From Adiantum capillus-veneris (taxonomy: Eukaryota > Streptophyta > Polypodiopsida > Polypodiales > Pteridaceae), in assembly GCA_014529385.2 (NCBI GenBank), contig CM043953.1, positions 74,260,872 to 74,324,871 of the forward strand: DNA of 64,000 bases, read 5' to 3'. Positions within the stretch are counted from its first letter, which is position 1, and the number at the start of each line of letters is the position of its first letter. Under the pieces are notes generated by a model, which did not search any database, was not told where the DNA came from, and saw only the letters and a program-made list of their open reading frames with translations. A program made the position numbers and the translations under genes. Below are positions 24,621-37,455 of the stretch, one piece after another.

Positions 24621-26076
24621 AAACCAGGGAAAACAAAATAAAGGCATCATGCTCTTCCATCTTCCCCAAGCATAGGAAAGGAGAAATCCTTGGCAATGAG
24701 CATCCTCTTTTGGAGCTTCAAACATAGAGGCTCTAGGAGTCTCATTGCGGGCAATTCTCTTGGGGCAAGGACGATAACCATGGCCTTTCTCCCCACGCTT
24801 AAAACATTTGTGGTCCTTACAAAAAGCTTCTAGCTCTACAGGAGAGAGTTTATATTTACCTTTGTAAACTCCCTTCTCCTTGGACCGATTGTTGTTGTGG
24901 TTGGAATAGCCTTGGTAAGAATTTTGGGCATTGGTTTTCCTCTTGGCATCACTTTTGTCTATATTTTCCATGGGCTTGACATTCCGTCTAGCCCCTTGTT
25001 GGAAATTGATGCTCGAAGCCACCATGATGTGGTGGATTACTTCGGTGATAGAACCGGACCGTTGAGAGTTGACATACTCGGCCATCTCTCTGGGAAATCC
25101 CGCACAAAGTTGTTGCTTTTTCTCGGTGAAGTCTATCTTTTGAAAGGCAATGGCTCTGAGATATAAATCCCAAAACTTATCCACATATTTGTGGATAGAC
25201 TCATAAGAGAGAAGCCTCAAACTCCGCCATTCGTGGAGTACTTTGTCCTTTGTATTGCTTGCAAGGAATTGCTTCATGATGGAAACTCATAGAGTTTTCC
25301 ATCTCTTTGGGGCTTCACTATTGCCACGAAGGCTAGCCCACCATTGACGAGTTGATTTTTGAAAGTGCATAGTTACATGGTGTAGCTTAGAGGACTCTGT
25401 GCAGCCCTCGTCTCCAAAGGTCGCATCAAATTGTTGGATGAAGGCCAATACTTTGTCGGTAGCACCAAAGGTGCCATCATGGTAAGAAAAGAGATTCTCT
25501 TTCCTCCCTCTTTGAACTTCTTGAGCTTTTGTGACCTTCCGCCATGCAGGGTAAGGTTTGCGATGTGTTCCCCTCTTGTATTCTCTTGGAGAATAGCCAT
25601 AGGTTTCATCGGTAGAGGAGTAAGGTGAAGAAGAAGGAGAAGAGGGTGAACTCTTTCTTGCCCTTTTCTTCCTTTGTTTCCTCTCTTCCCTTTTTGAGTG
25701 ATGAGGAGAAGAACTATAGGTTAACCATTTCCGCTTGGAAGGAGTTGGCAATCGTTTAGTCCGCCTTCTTCGTGGAGCCACATCTTCGGAGGAATTTAGG
25801 GATTCATTACTTTCTTGATCTTTGGATTCGTCCTCTCGTATGGGAGAGAGTGGTCTCAGCAAGAGGCCTCCTAAGCTCTCTCTCCTCTTGGAGAGGAAAA
25901 GAAATTCCATAAGCACGAAGTTGCTGAGTAACTTTGGCTTGCAAAGCGGGGTTGCACATAGCTTGCAACCTAGTGACAAGATTATTAACAAACACGGGGG
26001 CATCATCATTAGCACCTTCATGTTCAAAATCAACGTTATCAATGTTCATTCTACTCTCTTGGTTATTGTCAGCCAT
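24585..26076 (-). pseudogene. Gyp-E gag region
   Basis: Family start ATG at 26074-26076 (MADNNQESRMNID). Then comes a Ser/Arg/Lys-rich zone near 25.6-25.8 kb, the gag capsid-like segment with FIQQFDATFGDEG and STRQWWASL near 25.3-25.45 kb, a conserved KYVDKFWDLY helix near 25.15 kb, and a zinc-knuckle region near 24.8 kb. Structural protein of the element; broken. Confidence 0.8.
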
Positions 26077-26466
26077 GTTAATTAAACTTATGTGTTTACT
26101 TGGTGTATGCTTTGGCAATTCAAAACCTTATTTGCTACTCCTCTTAGCCTTTGAAAATAGGCACTTAAGTATCTACACCCACGGCTCGAATTGGTTAAGT
26201 ATACAGAGTAGTGGAGTGAATCTAACATAGCGAGACTTCTTATGGCTCAATAATGGTAAAGCCATAGGCAAGTCTAAAAAGATTCCATTATTAAGACCAA
26301 AGCTTCCTAGATGTGCACCATACCCCACATAGTGGGCTCAACAAAACCGATAACAGATCTCAGTCCCACTTACCCTAATATAATTAAACAAAATCAACCA
26401 TTAATAGGCTACTTAAGGACCTCTCTTCTTAAGCAAGAAAAGAGAAACCAAATGCTCTGATAACAA
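26077..26466 (-). other. Gyp-E leader and primer-binding site
   Basis: Non-coding leader. Minus strand next to the LTR reads TTGTTATCAGAGCATTTGG, close to the initiator-Met tRNA site TGGTATCAGAGC. This segment also serves as the empty-site reference for the CACTA-1 insertion: the sister leader in Gyp-C is the same sequence with CACTA-1 inserted after GGACTTA. Confidence 0.78.
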
Positions 26467-26493
26467 CGTAATGGAAATGGCCTATGAACTTTG

Positions 26494-26720
26494 TGTTACC
26501 ACATACATGTGGTAGTGATGTGTGTGAACACACTAGGACCGCCGAAGCATTTTTTCCCTTTTTTGGAGGTTTTTTCCCCCGTGCATTGTATATACGCCCA
26601 TCACTCTAGGGCTATCTATCTTTCCATTGCACACTAAGTAGCACACTCTCTATTGTCTGCCTTGAGCTTCCTTCGTCTTCTCCAAGCTGTGTACGTTTCT
26701 CTGCAACCCTAATTCCAACA
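26494..26720 (+). repeat. 5' LTR of Cop-1
   Basis: 227 bp, TGTTACCACATAC...AATTCCAACA. Pairs with 31392-31618. Confidence 0.95.
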
Positions 26721-26722
26721 AT

Positions 26723-26734
26723 TGGTATCAGAGC
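26723..26734 (+). other. Primer-binding site of Cop-1
   Basis: TGGTATCAGAGC, complementary to the 3' end of plant initiator-Met tRNA, two bases after the 5' LTR. Confidence 0.92.
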
Positions 26735-27022
26735 AGGTTATGTCCTCCCGGGCTTAGTCGCCAACTGCTCCAGCACACGCCTACTCACTTTCTTCGATTA
26801 CAGTGAGTTTTTGTGAGCGTTCGCACTCATTTCGGCCTCCGTTTCCACTACAGGCAAGTCTACACAGGCAATTTCGTCATTTTGTGCAGAATTTTTGTCA
26901 GTGCCGTTTTCTACATAACCGGTGCCTTATAGTCTTCTACGGTTTGTGCTATATAGCACGTGTTGTTCCCATTCCATTTCTCCTATTTTTTGGCAGTTTT
27001 CACATCAGGTGCAGCATTTACC

Positions 27023-28100
27023 ATGGCTGACAACAACAACACACATGTGTTCAAGATGTTTATTGTTGAGAACAGTTTGGATGGGGACAATTACCCTATG
27101 TGGGCTTATATGATGCAACATGTTCTTGTGTCAAAGGGCGTCTGGAACATTGTTTAGGGCATTGATGTACGTCCTGGTTCTGAGGATGTAGGCGATGTTG
27201 AGGATGTTGTAGGTCTTTCTACAAAGATTGCAGCTATTAGAGTTGTTTTGCCTACGGTAGAGCAAGCTCGCTGGGATGTAAAGCATGTGCAGGCTCATGC
27301 ATTCATTGTGTTTTCTATGAAGCGCACCATTGTTCCTCACATCCGTTCAGCAAAATCTGCAAAACAGGCTTGGAATATTTTGGTTGGTCTTTATGCAAGT
27401 CGCAATGAGGCTAAAATTTATTTGCTACGTAAAGAGTTGGATTCAAAGATTATGCATGAGGAAGATGATATGGACACTTTCCTTACTGGTGTCAAGGATA
27501 TCAATGAGCAACTTATTTTTGCAGGTGAAGTCATTTCAGACAGTTCCCTTGTGCAGACTGTTCTTGATGCCTTACCAGATTCTTACCAGACTTTTGCTAG
27601 TACTTGGAGACTTATGACCCAAGGAAATCCAGAAGTTGTCAAGTTTGATGCATTATGCACATTGCTGTTGCAAGAGTCACTTTCTAGAAAAAACAGGACT
27701 AGAAAGCGTGCAGTTGAACAGGCTTTTATTGCTTCTCAAAGAAAGGGGTGGTAACAGCAATGCAGCCACTTCTTATGGTTCTGCTGCGAGTGGAAAAACT
27801 TCTGTTCCCAATGCTTCTACTGGCAGCACTTCGTCTAGCAATTCTGGTGATGATAAGGGCAAAAAGAAGATGCGTTGCCATTATTGTAAAGCTAATGATA
27901 ACTTGATCAAGTCGTGTCCTAAGCTGAAGGCCAAAGAGGCTAAGAAGAAAGAGGGTGGTTCCACTGCAAATGCTAGTTCCACTACAAGTGCAGCCATTGT
28001 TGAGTCTTCTGTGAAAGGAGACTATGATATTGATGTTGATGCAGAATGGGCTTTTAGCGTAGAGTGCACTTACAATCCTGATGTCCATGATGCATCCTTG
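27023..28100 (+). pseudogene. Cop-1 gag region
   Basis: Starts with ATGGCTGACAACAACAAC at 27023. The translated segments show the UBN2/copia-gag pattern: LDGDNYPMWAYMMQHVLV near 27.07-27.13 kb, AWNILVGLYASRNEAK near 27.37-27.42 kb, then a zinc-finger-like CHYCKANDN segment near 27.87 kb followed by a Ser/Ala-rich linker. Structural protein of the element. Broken. Confidence 0.88.
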
Positions 28101-31100
28101 TCAGATGCTGCAGATTCACATGTGTGGTATTTCGACAGTGGTGCTACAAGGCACATTACCTCACATCGTGAATTGTTTACCTCTCTCGAGTCTGTCCCTC
28201 ATGGGAATTCAGTCACTCGTGCCAAAAATGCCTCTTATCTGGTTCAGGGAGTTGGAAAGATTGAGATTGTGCTTACTACTGCAAATGGCAATTCCTTCAC
28301 ACTTGTTGATGCACTTTATGTACCTGGGATCAGGAAGAATCTCTTGTCTGTATCCGCACTTGCTAGACTTGGACTTGTAGTCAAATTTGTGGATGACAGA
28401 TGTACAGTTCATAATCTCAGTTTTGGTGATGAAATTGTTGCATCAGACCTTTTGTGCCGTGGGCTGTATAAGCTCACTTTAAATGACAAGTGTGGACAAA
28501 ATTTTGCAAATGTTGTTGCAGATTCAAGGGCTATTTCAGATGCAAAACTTTGGCATGCACGTTTTGGTCATCTGAATTTTGCCAGTTTGCTACGTTTGCA
28601 AAAATCTGATATGGTTGCTTCTTTGCCGCCTCTTGAAGCACCTGTCAAACATGTTTGCGAAGGCTGTATTTTGGGTAAGATGCAGCGTTCTAAGTTTCCA
28701 AAGGATGGTTCAATTCGGGTCACATGCAGGTTGCAGCTTGTGCATAGTGGTGTTTGTGGGCCCATGCAAACTCCGTCCTTGGGAAATTACGTGTACTTCG
28801 TGACTTTCATTGATGATTACTCCAGGCATGCATGGGTATTTCCGCTTAAAGCGAAGTTCGAAGTTTTTATGTGCTTCAAACAATTTCTGGCTATGGCTGA
28901 AAATGTCTCGAAATGTACTATGGGCATTCTCTATTCCGATCGAGGGGGGGAGTATATGTCTCATGAATTCAATGCATTTCTGGCTAGTTGTGGGATAAAA
29001 CACCAATGTACAGTGCCTTATACACCTCAGCAAAATGTTGTTGCTGAGAGGAAAAACAGGTCACTGACGGAAATGGCACGATGTATGGTCAAAAGTCAAG
29101 CTTTGCCGCATTCTTTTTGGCTTGAGGCCATCATGTGTGCCACTTATGTACTTAGCAGGTGTCCTATGAAAGCTTTGCAGTCTATTACTCCATATGAAGC
29201 ATGGCATCATAGAAAGCCTTCTATTGAGCACATGCGTGTTTTTGGCTATTTGGCATATGCTTTGGTGCCACAAACACAACGCAGAAAATTGGATTATAAG
29301 GCTGTCAAATGTATTTTTGTTGGTTATAGTGCTGGAAGCAAAGGTTATAGGTTATATCATCCGCAAACGAAGCGTATTCTGGTTTCACGGGATGTAGTGT
29401 TTGTGGAAGATTCCGTTCAACCCTTGTTGTCATGTACTAGAGATAGTAATGTAAGCTCAGAGGACATTTATGACACTTTGTTGCCTCTTTTCAGTGGTGG
29501 AAATACGAATGTAATCTCCAATGAGGAAAATGTGCAGCCTATGGGGGTTTCTGAAAATGTTACAGATAGTCCTATTACTGATGCAGATGTACATGATGTA
29601 CTTGATGAGAAAAGGGCTGAAAATGAGCAGGCTAGAGGTGTGCCAAAATAGCTGGTGCACACTTTGCGTGACAGTAAATTGGATGCACCTTTGTCTAGTC
29701 GTACTCATTCAGGCTCTCGCCATGCATCTTATGCATCAGATTGTTATGCTTTGGCTGTGTCTAGCTTACATGATGTTGAGGAGCCTCTGTCTTTTGATGA
29801 AGCACATAATTCAAAAAATTGGATGGCTTCCATGCAATCAGAATATGATGCACTTATAGAAAATGACACATGGACTTTATGTGATTTGCCTCCTGGCAAA
29901 AAGGCCATTGGTACGAAGTGGGTTTACAAGTTGAAACTCAAGCCGGATGGTGAGATCGATCGCCATAAGGCTCGACTTGTTGCGAAGGGTTATGCACAGC
30001 AAAAAGGCATAGATTATGAAGAGACTTTTGCTCCCACTTGTCATATGACTACTATGCGTTTTATATGTTCATTGGCAACTCATTTTGGTTGGGATGTACA
30101 TCAATCAGACATTGTTACTGCTTTCTTGAATGGTGACATATTTGAGGAAGTTTATGTAACGCAGCCTCGCGGTTTTGTCATAAAAGGATAAGAGGACAAA
30201 GTGTGCAGATGTAAGAAGGCTTTGTATGGGTTGAAGCAATCTCCTCGTGCTTGGTATGAGAAAGCTGACACTCATTTGGTTGAAAAAGGCTTTCGTAACA
30301 GTCCAACAGAAAGCACATTGTATGTAAAGCGTGAGGGTGATGTACTTCTCATTGTGGTTCTTTATGTCGATGATTTGCTGATCACTGGACCAAATGAGAG
30401 ACATATTGCTGAATTTAAGGCTGATTTGAATGCCACTTTCAAGGTGAAAGATTTGGGGCTGTTGCATCATTACTTGGGTATACAGTTTAAGCAGTGTGAT
30501 GGTGATTGCCTTGTGTCAGAAAAGTTACATAGAGACATTGCTATGTAAGTTTGGACTTGAGGATTGCAAACCTATTGCCACTCCCATGGAAACAGGTTTG
30601 AAGTTGAGTCTACATGATGCTGGAAATCCTGCTGATGTCACTCTTTATCAAACTACTGTTGGCTGCCTCATTTATGTATGCAACACAAGGCCGGATATTC
30701 AGTTTGCAGTCTCACAGGTCAGTAGATTTATGCATAGCCCAGGGTCTAAGCATTGGCAGTATGTCAAGAGAATTTTTTGCTACCTTAGTGGCACTTTACA
30801 TCTTGGCTTGTTTTATCCAAGGGGGGATCATTGCCGCCAGACTTACATGCTTTTTCGGACTCAGATTGGGCTGGTTGTTTTGACACACGGGTGTCCTCAA
30901 GTGGTTTTTGTTTCATGCTTAGCAGTTCATGTATAACATGGTTGAGCAAGATGCAACCTACTGTGGCCACTCTTAGTTGTGAGGCCGAGTACAGGGTAGT
31001 CTTCACAGCTACGGTTGAGTGTGTATGGCTCAGACGCCTTATGGCTGATTTGGGTGTTGGACAGAACACTGCCAACACTATCTACACTGACAATCAAAGC

Positions 31101-31316
31101 GCATTGGCAGTTACGAGGAACCCAGTTTTTCATGCTCGCACAAAGCACATTGAGGTGCATTACCACTATGTCAGGGAGAGGCTCTCAGCAGAAGAGATCA
31201 GCTTGGCTTATGTGCCAACACAGGACAACCTTGCAGATCTTTTCACAAAGGCATTGTCTCGTGAGAAGCTTGAAGCTTTCACCAAAGCTTTGGGCTTACT
31301 CCCCTTTGTGGAATGA
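28101..31316 (+). pseudogene. Cop-1 pol region (protease-integrase-RT-RNase H)
   Basis: Ty1/copia order. Protease WYFDSGATRHIT near 28.13 kb; GAG-pre-integrase WHARFGHLNFASLLRLQ near 28.55 kb with CEGCILGKM; integrase core with FIDDYSRHAW near 28.81 kb and SDRGGEY plus PYTPQQNVVAERKNRS near 28.94-29.06 kb; RT with KWVYKLKLKPDGEIDRHKAR near 29.92 kb and YVDDLLITG near 30.37 kb; RNase H with TDNQSALAVTRNPVFHARTK near 31.09-31.15 kb and ADLFTKALS near 31.24 kb. A long open stretch covers protease to integrase. Broken in several places; fossil. Confidence 0.92.
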
Positions 31317-31391
31317 TCATGTTCTTAGGGCATGGCACTTCCCTTTACTCATGTGCCAGCTCTCGTTCACCGCATCACTCCAGGGGGGATT

Positions 31392-31618
31392 TGTTACCAT
31401 ATACATGTGGTAGTGATGTGTGTGAACACACTAGGATCGCCAGGGCATTTTTTCCCTCTTTAGGAGGTTCTTTCCCCCGTGCATTGTATATACTCCCATC
31501 ACTCTAGGGCTATCTATCTTTCCATTGCACACTAAGTAACACACTCTCTATTGTGTGCCTTGATATTCCTTCGTCTTCTCCAAGCTGTGTGCGTTTCTCT
31601 GCAACCCTAGTTCCAACA
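31392..31618 (+). repeat. 3' LTR of Cop-1
   Basis: 227 bp, preceded by the purine run AGGGGGGAT. Followed by the CTTTG target duplication and then by the rest of the interrupted Gyp LTR. Confidence 0.95.
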
Positions 31619-32289
31619 CTTTGAGAGTAGCACAATTAGGAAATTAGATGAAGCACTTTTGTGAGATTACTTTGTGAGCATAGCGGGTGAACTTAATTGA
31701 TGGTAGCAACATAAACATGGTACTTAGTTAACTTGGCATGAACAATACTTTTGCAAGAGAGGGTCTTTAGAGAACATGACAATAGATGAGGACCGGATTC
31801 ATACGGAGCCGGTCCCCCCTCCATTAGTTATTTGTATCATAGTTTCTCCCATCAAGAGAGACTTGGTACAATACAATCTTTGTGTTCCTTGTGACCTAGG
31901 TGATGCAATGAAGATGGAAAGCTTCATGCATCACAAGCATAACATAAACTTTGTACAAAGCATTAACTATCACAAGTCTCAATCCTAAGGCCTCAAACAC
32001 CTTCGAAGGTGGAGAGATCTAGCGGGGAATGAGGATAGGGAAGAGGAAGAAGAAACATTCCATAGGAGAAAAAAATAGTTCCTCACTTATCATCACTCTT
32101 CTTGCTAGCATACATAATAGCATATTAATGAAGATGGAGAAGATGGCAAGCTTAAGCATTGAAGTATGGCTCTTGGTTGGATTTGCATTCCATAGCCAAG
32201 AGTGTTGGTGTAGGCTCTCACTTCTCACAAGCTTGGAGAAGGAGGTGGAGTTCCCCAACATTCACCAAGTAAGAATGAATCCACAAAAT

Positions 32290-32325
<36 letters not shown>

Positions 32326-32474
32326 CCCCCCAGCACCCCCGTTGCTTGCTTAGAGTGAGTTGTAGCTTTTACACATGTTTCAAGCTCATTGGACCCCTCT
32401 TCCCCCTAGCCAATCACATGCAGCATGCATTCAAGTACATGGGTAGTCTTTGGACAAGTGTCCTCCTTACCCCT

Positions 32475-32519
<45 letters not shown>

Positions 32520-32714
32520 AATATATCTAGATATTTTTTGGATGGAACTATAAGCTCATTGGACCCCTCTTTAGCCCAACCAATAGCATTCAAGCACACC
32601 AGGTGGTTAAGCATAGGGAGGGTCTGACATGTCTCCGATGTGCCCTTTGAGAAAAGGGTTGCCCTTTGGGTGAGTGGAAAGTTAAGTCAAAGATTCCCCT
32701 AACTTTGGGACTTC

Positions 32715-32915
32715 CATGCATAGGAAGCTTCTCAAGAACCTTCCTCATTAAGTTTGTAGGGTCTCTTTTTTACTCAAGCACCTTAACCCCCCATGCATGG
32801 GAAACTTCTCGAGCACCTTCCTTATTAAGTTTGTAGGGTCTCTTTTTGACTCAAGCCCCTTACCCTCCATGCATGGGAAGCTTCTCAAGAACCTTCCTCA
32901 TTAAGTATGACAAGC
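32715..32915. repeat. LTR tandem repeat, about 77 bp unit, three copies
   Basis: Units begin at 32715, 32792 and 32868 with CATGCAT(A/G)GGAA. Counterpart of the four-copy array at 20624-20905. Confidence 0.88.
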
Positions 32916-33443
32916 ACCTCAAGTACCTTAGCCATCAAGCATGACAAGCACCTTAGTCATCAAGCACGCACCTTAGTCATCAAGCATGCACCTTAGTCAT
33001 CAAGCATGACAAGCACCTCAAGCTTAGGTCGGGTTCCCACCTCAAGATCAGCCCTATCTTGCCTAAGGTCAAAGGACTTTTAACACTGACCATTGGAGGT
33101 ATTTAATGAAGCTAACCCTAAGGTCTTTTAAGCTCCATTAGATTCATGTTTCTCTTTGATAGACTACCTCCTTTTGGACCCCTATTGAGATGTAACCATC
33201 TCTCCTCTTGGTCCCTTGCTAAGGTAAGTTTAGAAGCACTTATTGCACGTTGCTCTTTGATAGACCATCTCCTTTTGGACCCCTATTGAGATGCAACCAT
33301 CTCTCCTTTTGGTCCCGTGTTGAGATAGGTCTAGAAGCACATGTCTCTATTCTAGCTCTTGTTCCCGTTTATTCTCCCATATTAAATGATCAGTTTAATA
33401 TGAGAAAATTATTTGGTAAAATTAGTTAGTATATTTTATGACA

Positions 33444-36261
33444 TTACCTCTCTCTTGAAATCATAGTCGTCCTCGACTATGAGGTAGAGAAGATAAAGCA
33501 TAGTCATTAGTCCATGTTTCTTAGTAGGTAGAGGATCCCTTTTTACCCTACGACATCATTCCAAGATGGATGACTAATCCATTTCGTGCTTGGTGGACAT
33601 AGCTGCCGCAAGCATGTCTGCTCTTTAGTCCATACCATACTTCCAAAGTAGAGTAGCAAGTTCTACTTCGTGTTTGGGAGACGGCGTCACCACAAACATG
33701 ATCCTAAGCATGTATACTATTTAAATTTGTACACAATAAAAAGAGAACTAGTGTTATAAGACAAAAACATTGTTCATTTAAAATGCATTTTCATATGCTT
33801 ACTCTAGTGCAGCATTGTAAGCATTGACAAGGTTCATAATATCCTTAAGCTAGGTTCTTTGCATCCATCTAGGATCTTTAAAAGAATAATTCTTAAACTT
33901 AATAAGATATCGTCAGATAATCTTATCGTTTCTTAATACCTTGTCTTCGTGTCATAGGATGGACTCAGATTGAAGTACTTCTTCTTGATATTTGACTTTT
34001 GGAGGGTCAGCAACTATTGCTTCTTTTGGTGGTGCTCCTTTGTAAGGCTTATGTAGGTTCTCACGGAAAACATTGCGCATGAGCCAATGGTTGGGCAAAT
34101 TCAATTGATAAGCCATCTTATTGACTGGCTTAAGAATTTTAAGGACCATAGTATCTTTTTGCTAGTTTAGCATTATACTCTTGGTGGCCCATAGGACTCT
34201 TGCCCGTAATATGCCTCAGATGAGACTTGAGAAACTTTAGCAAGACCCAATCATTTTCCTTAAAGGCTAAGGCTCTTCTGTGGTTATTAGCAGCAGCCCT
34301 TTTTGCCTTTCCTGTGAGATGGATATAACCCCTTTAATCTTTGGGAAAGATTCTTGTAGGTCTCAACTATATTCATCAGCAGTCAGTGAAGATCTTCCCA
34401 TGTACTTTAAGTAGTAAGGGACTTTTTGGATCTTCCTTCTTTAACTTCGAAAGGTGCTTTCCCCATAGAAGTATGTAAAATGTCATTGTACACATACTCT
34501 ATAAGAGGTACATTTTTCTCTCATTGAGAATGTTGATCTACTTCCATGACATAGGCTTTTAGTAGATCAAGAATTGTTAGATTAGTTATTTCACTTTGGT
34601 CGTCCGCTTATGGATGATAGGCCAAAAGAGAAATTGAATCTACTTCCTAGATTCTTAAAGAGACCCTCTAGAAATTTCTCGTCATTCTAGGATCTTTGTC
34701 CCCTACATTATGGATGTTGGCAAGCCATGATACTTGAAAAATCTGACATTTGAAGAGGGTTTCCATTTGATGTGCCTTAATAGTCTTTTTGACAAACATA
34801 GAGTGTGTTTTCTTGGTAAGCTTGTCGACCGAAACAATCCAAGTTGTGTCCCTCGGTCAAATTTCAACTTTTGGTATACCATGCATTTTGAAACATACTC
34901 TCGTATGTTTACTTTTCATGGTAGACCAACATAAATACATTTCTACTCCTTGAAGAGTAGATTATGGAATCCCTCTTTGCCCCGCATAAGGAGAAGCATG
35001 GGATTCATACATGACTTTCTTATTGTATGGGTGAGTAACACATAGTCTATTGCCATTTGGAAGATAACTATCCTTCAAGGTGAATGGTTCTTTTTTCTTC
35101 CGTATTGCAAAGGCTGTAATTACGTACTTAAAGTCTTGGTCAGTATCATACTCATCTATCATAAAAGATAGATCATTATGAGTTTCTATAGACACCACAT
35201 TTACCCTTGGTCGTTGTGAAAGTGCATCAATCACTTGATTGTGCTCGTTAGCAATGTGAGCAATATGAAATTTAAATTGAAAAAGAAAATTTGCCCACCT
35301 CATTTGTTTGTCGAAGAGCTTGGTTTGCGTCATGAAGTTCTTGAGCCTTTGTGATCCATTTGTGAATGAAGTCCTCAAAACATAGTGTTTCCACGTGTTT
35401 AGGGCATATAGAATAGCTAGTAGCTCTTTTTCGTATTTAACCAATACGCACTTATTAGAGTTGAGTCTTAGACTCTCATATGCTATGGCATACCCTTCTT
35501 GAAGCAAAATAGCTCCAAGGCAATCACCACAAGCATCACATTGGACCTCAAATGGCTTTGAGAGATCTACTAGTGTGAGCATACGTTGAGAGATAAGATT
35601 CTTCTTAAGCTTCTTGCACTTTTGCAGTCCATGAATACTTAACATTCTTTTTTGCTAAGTCAGGTAATGGGCTTTCTATTAGCGAGAATTTTTTTTTATG
35701 AAGTATTTATAGTATGCACACATACTTATGAAGATTCATACCTCCTGTAGATTCCTTGGATTAGGCCATCCTTTTATTATCTCTAACTTTGTTGGATCCA
35801 TACGGGTGCCATCTTTAGAGATAATATGACCAAATATTGAATCTCTTGTAGGAAAAGTTCAGTTTTCTTTTGATTAATGAAAAGCTTATTCTCTCTCACA
35901 ACTTGAAAGATTACCTAAAGGTGTCGCTTGTACTCTTCAAGAGAATTTGAATGGCCTGAAGATTTTTGTCCATCATGAGTTTGATTGCGTCTGGAGCATT
36001 TGTCAGGCCAAAACTTGTAAATTATCAAATAGATCTTCTGTCCGCGGCACGGGAAATCTATTTTTGATAGTGATCTTATTTAGTGATCTATAGTCGACAC
36101 ACATGTGATATGTGTTGTCTTTCTTTTGCACTAAAATTAATGGTGAACAAAATGGAGAGGAGCTAGACCTCACCATCCCTGAGCTTCTGAAACTCGATAA
36201 GGAGGCTTGTTAGGCGGTGAGCTTCTTGATAGGAGCTCAATTGTCATCCCTCATTTTAGAG
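33444..36261 (-). pseudogene. Gyp-D pol piece (integrase to RT)
   Basis: Begins with the polypurine complement TTACCTCTCTCTTGAAATC. Minus-strand similarity then runs through the integrase C terminus (near 33.95-34.15 kb), integrase remnants (34.4-34.95 kb), RNase H (FEVQCDACGDCLGAILLQ near 35.5 kb; HIANEHNQVIDALSQRPR near 35.22 kb) and part of RT near 36.0-36.2 kb. The piece stops at CATTTTAGAG where CACTA-2 begins. It shares internal losses with Gyp-E and is nearly identical to it over one tract. Broken. Confidence 0.8.
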
Positions 36262-36547
36262 CAACATGTTACGCGCTTTTCAACGCGCAACATTTCGACG
36301 CGTTGTACCTTTCCATGTGCATTTTGACGGGCATACCCCGCGTCGATATACGCATCGATACGTACGTGGTAATATGCATGGCAATGTCTGTCAAAAGGCG
36401 CATATTTTCACTCGTATATCGACACGTATATCGAAGGAAAAAATTTGGGGAAAAAACCAAATCCACGCCCAGGCGATCATTTTCGCCTGAGAGCGCGCGC
36501 ACAGATCTAGCCCCTTCTTGGAAACCTGCAGTGCAGGTATTGTTCTC
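36262..36547 (+). promoter_or_regulatory. CACTA-2 left subterminal repeat region
   Basis: About ten degenerate copies of TCGATA/TCGACG-type words on either strand within 200 bp, then an AAAAAATTTGGGGAAAAAACC segment and a GCGCGCGC-containing stretch. The reverse complement of 50342-50675 in CACTA-1 is clearly homologous. In En/Spm elements this zone binds TnpA and overlaps the promoter; that role is inferred by analogy. Confidence 0.7.

Positions 36548-37455
<908 letters not shown>

Larger units (their letters stand above)
26494..31618 (+). mobile_element. Cop-1: Ty1/copia element, whole length, coding broken
   Basis: LTRs 26494-26720 and 31392-31618, both 227 bp, TGTTACCA...TTCCAACA. They differ at about 15 positions (6-7 percent), a few million years at common plant rates. 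Flanks CTTTG at 26489-26493 and 31619-31623 are an exact 5-bp target duplication, and the sister LTR at 19502 shows the empty site GAACTTTGAGAGTAGC. The interior has a primer-binding site, gag, protease, integrase, RT and RNase H in Ty1/copia order, and a polypurine run before the 3' LTR. The coding region has about half a dozen breaks. Confidence 0.95.
19502..33443 (-). mobile_element. Gyp-E: Ty3 element, left unit of a tandem three-LTR array
   Basis: Left (3') LTR 19502-21433, interior 21434-26466, right (5') LTR 26467-33443, which is interrupted by Cop-1. The minus strand next to 26467 carries a primer-site-like TTGTTATCAGAGC, so that LTR is the 5' LTR of Gyp-E. On its other side the same LTR is followed by the polypurine tract of Gyp-D, so the LTR is shared. 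The interior is heavily decayed with many breaks and internal losses. It inserted into the 5' LTR of Gyp-A. Left LTR and shared LTR differ at roughly 8 percent where compared. Confidence 0.82.
26467..33443 (-). repeat. Shared LTR: 5' LTR of Gyp-E and 3' LTR of Gyp-D, split by Cop-1
   Basis: LTR bases are 26467-26493 and 31619-33443, about 1.85 kb without Cop-1. Left neighbour is a leader with primer site (Gyp-E); right neighbour, 33444 onward, is TTACCTCTCTCTTGAAATC, the polypurine complement of Gyp-D. The order is LTR-interior-LTR-interior, all in one orientation. Contains (TG)n 32291-32323, (GA)n about 32477-32516 and three copies of the 77-bp repeat. Confidence 0.85.

Noticed and set aside
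26467-33443. Two separate complete Ty3 elements side by side
   Set aside because: Only one LTR lies between the interiors; a shared-LTR tandem array fits better.
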